A stretch of DNA of 13,034 nucleotides, taken from the NCBI GenBank assembly GCA_038133505.1, contig JAYPTI010000093.1, positions 1-13,034 on the forward strand, written 5' to 3'. Position numbers and translations under genes: made by a program. The notes under the pieces were generated by a model. It saw only the letters and a program-made list of their open reading frames with translations, had not been told where the DNA came from and did not search any database. This DNA comes from JAYQUR01 sp038133505 (GTDB lineage: Bacteria > Pseudomonadota > Alphaproteobacteria > MPNO01 > UBA830). Positions 7,382-13,034 of the stretch are shown one piece after another; position 1 is the stretch's first letter, and each line of letters opens with the position of its first letter.

Positions 7382-8191
7382 CTATACCGTGGTGTTCGGA
7401 TCGAAATCGGGCCGGCGTTTCTCGCGCAGGCTGGCGAGGCCCTCCTTGGCCTCCGGCCCGGTGAAGCCGAGGAATTCGAGCGCCAGCGACGTATCGAAGT
7501 TCGGCCCCATCATGCGCAGCCAGTTGTTCAGCGCGTACTTGGTCCAGCGGATCGCCGACGGCGCGCCGCGCGCGAGCTTCTGCGCCACCTCGACGGCGGT
7601 GTCCTGCAGCTTGTCGTCGTCGACGCACATCGAGACGAGGCCGATGCGCTCCGCCTCCTCGCCCGACATCGGCTCGCACAGCAGCAGGTAGTATTTCGCC
7701 TTCGCCATGCCGCACAGCAGCGGCCAGGCGATGGCGGCGTGATCGCCGGCGGCGACGCCGAGGCGCGTGTGCCCGTCGATGATGCGCGCCGTCTTCGCGG
7801 CGATGGAGATATCCGCGAGCAGCCCGGCGACGAGGCCTGCGCCGACGGCGGGGCCGTGCATCGCGCTGACGATCGGTTTCGAGCAGTTGATGACGTTGTA
7901 GACGAGGTCGCGCGCCTCCTTCCAGACGCGGGCGCGGACCTGGAAGTCGTCGATCATCTCCTCGATCATGTCGAAGTCGCCGCCGGCGGAGAACGCATCG
8001 CCCGCGCCGCGCAGGATCGCGACGGAAATGTCGGGATCCGCCTCGACGTCCTTCCAGACGCGGCCGAGCTCGTCGTGCATCACGGTGTCGGCGGCATTGA
8101 GCCGGCCCGGCATCTCCATCGTGATGCGCAGGATCCGGTCGGCTGGCCGGTCGAATTTCAGCCGCTCGTAGGACGCGTAACGGTCGCTCAT
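7382..8191 (-). CDS. Crotonase-fold (enoyl-CoA hydratase/isomerase family) enzyme
   Basis: A 269-residue protein with the crotonase fold: the first oxyanion-hole segment AFSAGGDFDMI (66-76), the second GPAVGAGL (113-120), and the helix after it. It would act on an acyl-CoA made by the preceding ligase. By my alignment to rat crotonase, the two catalytic glutamates (Glu144 and Glu164) are replaced by Val121 and His141, so ordinary syn-hydration is doubtful. Crotonase-fold enzymes with other residues act as isomerases, dehalogenases, C-C hydrolases or decarboxylases. Its ATG overlaps the ligase stop codon by four bases (ATGA), a sign of translational coupling, and GGGAG lies just upstream. The fold is certain, the reaction is open. 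Confidence 0.85.
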   Translation of the reverse strand: MSDRYASYERLKFDRPADRILRITMEMPGRLNAADTVMHDELGRVWKDVEADPDISVAILRGAGDAFSAGGDFDMIEEMIDDFQVRARVWKEARDLVYNVINCSKPIVSAMHGPAVGAGLVAGLLADISIAAKTARIIDGHTRLGVAAGDHAAIAWPLLCGMAKAKYYLLLCEPMSGEEAERIGLVSMCVDDDKLQDTAVEVAQKLARGAPSAIRWTKYALNNWLRMMGPNFDTSLALEFLGFTGPEAKEGLASLREKRRPDFDPNTTV

Positions 8192-9708
8192 ATCTTCTTC
8201 TCCCTTTCCTCCCAGTACGGGTCCTTGAGGAAATTCTTCTGGATCTTGCCGATCGGCGTCTTCGGGAAATCGTCGACGAACTTCACCAGCCGCGGCCGCT
8301 TGAACCGCGCGAGCCGCGTCGCGCAGTGCTCGACGATTTCTTCCTCGCTCGCCGCCATGCCCTGTTTCAGGGCGATATAGGCGGCCGGCACCTCGCCGAA
8401 TTTTTCGTCGGGGATGCCGAACACGGCGCATTCGCCGACCGCGTCGTGCTCGTAGAGCGCGTCCTCGATCTCCTTCGGATAGACGTTCTCGCCGCCCGAG
8501 ATGATCATGTCCTTCGACCGGTCGACCAGCGTGTAGAACCCTTCCTCGTCGACCGTCGCCACGTCGCCCGACCAGCCCCAGCCGTCGCCCAGCTTGAAGA
8601 AATTCGCGGTCTGCTCCGGCTCGCCGTAATACTCGGTCATCAGATTGTCGCCCCTGGAGACGATCTCGCCGATCTCGCCGGGTTCGACCGGCGTGCCGTC
8701 CGGCCGGACGCAGGTAATGTCGACGTTGTAGGCGGGTCGGCCGACCGAGCCGAGCCGTTCCGGCAGGTGCCAGTGCGGCAGCACCGCGATGACGCCCATC
8801 TCCGACTGACCGTAAATCTGCGTCAGTTTCACGTCGGGCAGCTTCTCGAAGAATGCGCGTTGCACCCAGTCCGGCATCGGCGCGCCGGCGAAAGAGACCT
8901 TGCGCCAGGTGGCGTAGTCGGACGCGTCGAACCCCGGGTCCTGCATCACCATGCCGGCCTGGGTCGGCACCATGAAGTTCGCGGTCATCTGCGTGTCGCG
9001 CACCATCTTCGCGAAGTCCGCCGGTTCCCACTTGGACAGCAGCGTCGTCGTCGCACCCGCCAGGATCGCGGGCTGGAACATGATGTTGAGCGCCGCGATA
9101 TGGAACATCGGCGTGACGATGCCGACCGTGTCGCGCTCGTCGATATGCTCCTCGACCATCACCGTGTGCGCGGTCACCGCGCGCGCCCGGTGGCTCGCCA
9201 GCACGCCCTTGGGAAGGCCCGTGGTGCCGCCGGTGTAGGTCATGCAGAACGCGTCGCGCTCGTCGAGCGCGATATCCGGTTCGTCCGCGCTCTCGCCCGC
9301 GATGAAATCGTGGAACGCCGGGCCGAGCTCGATCGAATGGCGGATCTTTGGGCATTTCGGCAGGACCGCGCGGACCTTCTCGGCGAAGAGATCCTCGTAG
9401 ATCAGCAGCTCGACGTCGGCCTTGTTGAGCACGTATTCGAGCTCTTCCGGCGTATAGAGAACCGAGACGTTGACCAGCACGCAGCCGGATTTGGCCGCGC
9501 CGAAGAAGATCACGCCGTATTCGGTCCGGTTGCGCGAGACGATGCCCACCTTGCCGCCCTTCTCCAGCTCGAAGGCGCGGAGTGCGCGGGCGAAGCGGTT
9601 CGCGTCGCCGTTGAGCTCGGTATAGGACGTCCGCCGGTCGCCCCAGATGATGGCGGTCTTGTCGGGAAACCGCGCGGTCGCGCGGCGCAGCATGTCGCCT
9701 GTCAGCAT
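8188..9708 (-). CDS. Acyl/aryl-CoA ligase (AMP-forming)
   Basis: A 506-residue member of the ANL superfamily. It would activate a carboxylic acid with ATP to an acyl-adenylate and transfer the acyl group to coenzyme A. Seen in order: the phosphate-binding loop YTGGTTGLPKG (158-168), the YGQSE motif (299-303), the hinge region with SGDVATVDEEG and DRSKDMIISGGENVYP (about 380-411), and the C-terminal catalytic lysine in PIGKIQKN (Lys488). All core motifs are intact and the length is normal. The acid cannot be read from the sequence; fatty, cinnamic or other aryl acids are possible. I chose the ATG at 9708 because AAGG lies 8 bases upstream and it follows the SDR stop by 10 bases; an upstream in-frame start at 9747 would overlap the SDR gene. 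Confidence 0.9.
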   Translation of the reverse strand: MLTGDMLRRATARFPDKTAIIWGDRRTSYTELNGDANRFARALRAFELEKGGKVGIVSRNRTEYGVIFFGAAKSGCVLVNVSVLYTPEELEYVLNKADVELLIYEDLFAEKVRAVLPKCPKIRHSIELGPAFHDFIAGESADEPDIALDERDAFCMTYTGGTTGLPKGVLASHRARAVTAHTVMVEEHIDERDTVGIVTPMFHIAALNIMFQPAILAGATTTLLSKWEPADFAKMVRDTQMTANFMVPTQAGMVMQDPGFDASDYATWRKVSFAGAPMPDWVQRAFFEKLPDVKLTQIYGQSEMGVIAVLPHWHLPERLGSVGRPAYNVDITCVRPDGTPVEPGEIGEIVSRGDNLMTEYYGEPEQTANFFKLGDGWGWSGDVATVDEEGFYTLVDRSKDMIISGGENVYPKEIEDALYEHDAVGECAVFGIPDEKFGEVPAAYIALKQGMAASEEEIVEHCATRLARFKRPRLVKFVDDFPKTPIGKIQKNFLKDPYWEEREKKI

Positions 9709-9718
9709 GATGTCCGCC

Positions 9719-10498
9719 TTATAGCAACGCGCGAACCAGCCCGCCATCGACGGTCAGGTTTTGGCCGGTGATATAGCCCGCGTGCGCCGAGCACATGAAG
9801 GCGACCGCGGGGCCGAAATCCTCCGCCTCGCCCAGCCGCTTCGCCGGGATGCTCTCCGCCATGCGCGCGCGCGCTTCGTCGACCGAGATGTTCTCGCGCT
9901 GCGACTGGGCGTTGTAGACGCGCTGCAGCGCCGGCGTGTCCATCAGACCGGGCAGCACGTTGTTTACGGTCACGCCCTTGTCCGCGACCTCGCGGGCGAG
10001 CGTCGCCATCGCGCCGTGGAGCCCTGCGCGTACCGCGTTGGCGAGGACGAGATTGGGGTAGGGCTCGCGCACCGCGAAGGAGGTGATGTTGACGATCCGG
10101 CCCCAGCGCTGCGCGATCATGTGCGGCAGGCACCGGCGCGCCATGTCGATATGGCCGAGCATGTTGGTCTCGAGCGCCGCATGCCATGCATCGTCGCCGT
10201 GATCGAGGAACCCGCCGGGCGGCGGGCCGCCTGCGTTGGTCACGAGAATTTCGGGGGCGCCCGCGATCTCCACCGTCCGGTCATACAGCCTGCCGCGTTC
10301 CGCGGCGTCCGACACGTCGGCCTGGACGAAGTGCGCTTCGCCCCGGAGCGATGCGGCAGCGTCGCTGCCTTTCTGAGCGTCGCGGCCGTTCAGCACCACG
10401 ATCGCGCCCGCCGCCGACAGGTGTTCCGCCGCCGACAGCGCGAGCCCCTGCGTGCCGCCGAGCAGCAGGGCGATTTTTCCCTCAATCCCGAGATCCAT
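9719..10498 (-). CDS. SDR-family protein lacking the Tyr-Lys catalytic pair
   Basis: A 259-residue protein with the short-chain dehydrogenase/reductase fold: a cofactor loop GGTQGLA (14-20) in place of TGxxxGIG, DVS (61-63), NAG (88-90), TN (111-112), and Ser140 in the NITS strand. Where canonical SDRs have YxxxK there is LANAVRAGL (152-160); by alignment Tyr becomes Ala153 and Lys becomes Arg157. This fits a known SDR side branch with imperfect cofactor and catalytic motifs, often annotated as FabG-like. It may still bind NAD(P) but probably does not act as a normal dehydrogenase. The C-terminal TGQNLTVDGG is typical of the family. The start has GGGAG five bases upstream and lies 11 bases after the hydrolase stop. 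Confidence 0.85.
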   Translation of the reverse strand: MDLGIEGKIALLLGGTQGLALSAAEHLSAAGAIVVLNGRDAQKGSDAAASLRGEAHFVQADVSDAAERGRLYDRTVEIAGAPEILVTNAGGPPPGGFLDHGDDAWHAALETNMLGHIDMARRCLPHMIAQRWGRIVNITSFAVREPYPNLVLANAVRAGLHGAMATLAREVADKGVTVNNVLPGLMDTPALQRVYNAQSQRENISVDEARARMAESIPAKRLGEAEDFGPAVAFMCSAHAGYITGQNLTVDGGLVRALL

Positions 10499-10509
10499 GT
10501 TCTCTCCCT

Positions 10510-11391
10510 TTATTCTTTTACGGTTCCGGCCCGGTCGCGATGGGGCGCGAGGAAATCCGCCAGCAGCCGGTTGAACTCGGCCGGAGCCTCCAGATTGCTC
10601 AGGTGCCCGATGCCGCGCATGAACTCGTACCGGGCGCCCGGAATTTTCTCGGCGATGCCCCGGGTGATGTCCGGCGGCGTCAGCGGGTCGAGCCCGCCGC
10701 CGATCACCAGCGCCGGAACCGCGATGTCGGCCAGCACGTGTTCGCGGTCGAACCGCGTCGTCGATTCCACCGTCTTCAGGTAGGAGTCGACGTGAAGCCT
10801 CGACATGCCGGCGGCGGCGCGTCGTTTCGCCTCGTCGCTCGCGTCGGGCGCCATCAGTCTGGCGACGGCGGCGGGCGCGATGTCGGCGGGGGACAGGCCC
10901 TGGTCGATCAGTCCCTTGCGTCGCGCCTCGATGTAATCGCGTTGGGCTTCGGGCGAGAACGCCCCGAAGCGCGCATGGACGCCGGCCAGCGTCAGGGTCG
11001 CGAAGCGGTCCGGATGGTTGGCGTAGAACTCGAGACAGATGCGCCCGCCCATCGAAAGGCCCACCAGATGCGCCTTTTCCACCGCGAACGCGTCGAGCAC
11101 GCGGGCGAGGTCGTCCGCGACATCCGCGAAACTCAACGGTCCGTCGTAATCGTCGCTGTCGCCGTAGCCGCGCGCATCCCAGGCGACCGTCGTATAGCGA
11201 TCCGCGAACGCCTCCATCTGCGGTGCCCATGTGGAGCGGTCGCCGCCGATACCGTGCAGGAAAACGATGGCCGGCCCCGCGCCGGCGTAATCGACGGCAA
11301 TGCGCGGCGCCGGGCCGATCAGGCGCGCCTTTGCCCTCTCGATACGGGGCAAAATTCCTGACCCGTCTGTGGTGTCCTGTGCGATTGCCAT
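10510..11391 (-). CDS. Alpha/beta hydrolase, PcaD-like
   Basis: A 293-residue alpha/beta hydrolase, first gene of the operon. The triad is complete: Ser113 in GLSMG (111-115), Asp235 in GGLDPLTPP, and His263 in GIGHLSN. The HGIGGDRSTW segment (46-55) and DARGYGDSD (72-80) resemble 3-oxoadipate enol-lactonases (PcaD) and related ring-fission hydrolases. A lactonase role would fit the divergent 3-oxoadipyl-CoA thiolase, but the family is broad, and esterase or C-C hydrolase activity is equally possible. It has no signal peptide. The ATG at 11391 is preceded by only a weak GGCGAG and I see no better start. Confidence 0.8.
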   Translation of the reverse strand: MAIAQDTTDGSGILPRIERAKARLIGPAPRIAVDYAGAGPAIVFLHGIGGDRSTWAPQMEAFADRYTTVAWDARGYGDSDDYDGPLSFADVADDLARVLDAFAVEKAHLVGLSMGGRICLEFYANHPDRFATLTLAGVHARFGAFSPEAQRDYIEARRKGLIDQGLSPADIAPAAVARLMAPDASDEAKRRAAAGMSRLHVDSYLKTVESTTRFDREHVLADIAVPALVIGGGLDPLTPPDITRGIAEKIPGARYEFMRGIGHLSNLEAPAEFNRLLADFLAPHRDRAGTVKE

Positions 11392-11480
11392 GATCTACGC
11401 TCGCCGAAACCCGCGCGGCGATCAAGGACGATGCGCGGCAAGCGGCCATGCAAGGATTCGCCTTGCCGCCCCTTCCGCCA

Positions 11481-11508
11481 TCGACAACAATGCGCGCCGC
11501 TCTATCTC
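11481..11508 (+). promoter_or_regulatory. Candidate promoter of the thiolase gene
   Basis: TCGACA (11481-11486, five of six to TTGACA) and TATCTC (11503-11508) are 16 bases apart. Transcription would begin near 11515, about 30 bases before the ATG. The -10 box is weak, and identical to the one proposed for the tRNA gene. Confidence 0.4.
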
Positions 11509-11519
11509 GGTTAGACCAA
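11507..11519. promoter_or_regulatory. Possible operator, imperfect palindrome TCGGT-TAG-ACCAA
   Basis: TCGGT and ACCAA are inverted repeats at four of five positions around a 3-base centre. The pattern TGGT-N3-ACCA is typical of FadR-subfamily GntR regulators (FadR, PdhR, LldR). It overlaps the end of the candidate -10 box and the expected start of transcription, a position suited to repression. No GntR gene is in the window, and such a short site can occur by chance. Confidence 0.28.
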
Positions 11520-11544
11520 ACATAAAAGATCACAGGAACCCGTC

Positions 11545-12750
<1,206 letters not shown>

Positions 12751-12779
12751 GGTCTCTGATGTGAGTTCCGGGGGCGCCG

Positions 12780-13034
12780 TCAGGCGGCAGCTCCCTCCTT
12801 CAACCACTTCCGGAACGCATCGAACGCGGGCTCGCCGCGGCGTGCCTCGCGGTAGACGAGGTACCACGCGCCGCCCTTCGGGATGCTGAGGGCGAACGGC
12901 GCGACCAGGCGTCCGGCGGCGAGGTCGTCGTCGATATAGGGGCGGATGCCCATCGCGACGCCGACGCCGTCCATCGCCGCCTGCATCGCCTGCCCGTAGA
13001 ACCCCAGCTCCGGCCCTGCCGCGGCGACCTGCGG
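12780..13034 (-). CDS. LysR-type transcriptional regulator, C-terminal part only
   Basis: The frame is open to the window edge and codes for 84 residues. They match the end of a LysR substrate-binding domain: GVGVAMG, then DDLAAGRLVAPF, a strand with WYLVY, and the closing helix FDAFRKWLKEG, closest in style to GcvA-type members. The DNA-binding domain lies outside the window. The gene is convergent with the thiolase, with 29 bases between the stops and no visible terminator. It may regulate the thiolase or the operon, but LysR genes more often lie divergent from their targets, so the link is inference. Confidence 0.82.
   Translation of the reverse strand, partial: PQVAAAGPELGFYGQAMQAAMDGVGVAMGIRPYIDDDLAAGRLVAPFALSIPKGGAWYLVYREARRGEPAFDAFRKWLKEGAAA

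Larger units (their letters stand above)
11392..11544. promoter_or_regulatory. Divergent promoter region between operon and thiolase
   Basis: These 153 bases lie between the two divergent start codons and must hold both promoters. The + strand side has a candidate promoter and a short palindrome, listed separately. On the - strand side I see no convincing -35/-10 pair, which may mean the operon promoter depends on an activator. I found no small gene or riboswitch here. Confidence 0.6.

Noticed and set aside
5089..7464. Very long open frame on the + strand (791 codons)
   Set aside because: It lies antisense to the MFS transporter and the arylformamidase-like gene, its product is rich in Arg, His, Glu and Gln without any domain, and the - strand frames show clear family motifs. 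It is a GC-bias shadow.
8326..9771. Long open frame on the + strand
   Set aside because: Antisense to the CoA ligase, whose motifs are complete; the translated + strand product is Arg/Asp/His-rich and unrecognisable.
10186..11361. Long open frame on the + strand
   Set aside because: Antisense to the PcaD-like hydrolase and the start of the SDR gene; no motif.

Overview
This is a GC-rich chromosomal segment, most likely from an alphaproteobacterium of the Rhodospirillales/Hyphomicrobiales kind. The HemY-type protein with a C-terminal zinc ribbon, the PstS type and the organisation of the catabolic operon all point that way, but the species cannot be named from the sequence. I see no insertion sequence, phage gene, CRISPR array or transfer scar. 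The genes are tightly packed and no gap exceeds about 155 bases.

Left part (1-4212, all on the + strand). It holds the 3' end of a hemY-like TPR gene, a complete tRNA-Thr(CGT), a secreted chalcone-isomerase-like protein, and a secreted von Willebrand factor A protein with a PEP-CTERM-like tail. Then comes a phosphate-binding protein gene (pstS) with its own Pho-box promoter and a clear intrinsic terminator. The Pho box is a run of four 11-base repeats that begins inside the last codons of the VWA gene.

Middle part (4230-11391, all on the - strand). Seven genes are spaced 10-25 bases apart or overlap by 4, so they look like one operon transcribed from right to left. In order of transcription they are: a PcaD-like alpha/beta hydrolase, an atypical short-chain dehydrogenase, an acyl/aryl-CoA ligase, a crotonase-fold enzyme, an arylformamidase-like hydrolase, an MFS transporter, and a short cobalamin-independent methionine synthase (MesD-like core MetE). 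This is a catabolic layout of uptake, hydrolysis, CoA activation and side-chain or ring-fragment processing. Two enzymes lack the usual catalytic residues of their superfamilies, and the operon ends with a methyltransferase. The substrate is unknown; a methylated or aromatic acid is a reasonable guess.

Right part (11392-13034). A 153-base divergent promoter region separates the operon from a 3-oxoadipyl-CoA thiolase (pcaF-like) on the + strand. This enzyme would release acetyl-CoA and a second acyl-CoA, succinyl-CoA if 3-oxoadipyl-CoA is the substrate. The window ends within the C-terminal part of a convergent LysR-type regulator, which may control the cluster. The most interesting part of the window is the catabolic operon with its non-canonical crotonase and SDR and its MesD-like last gene.
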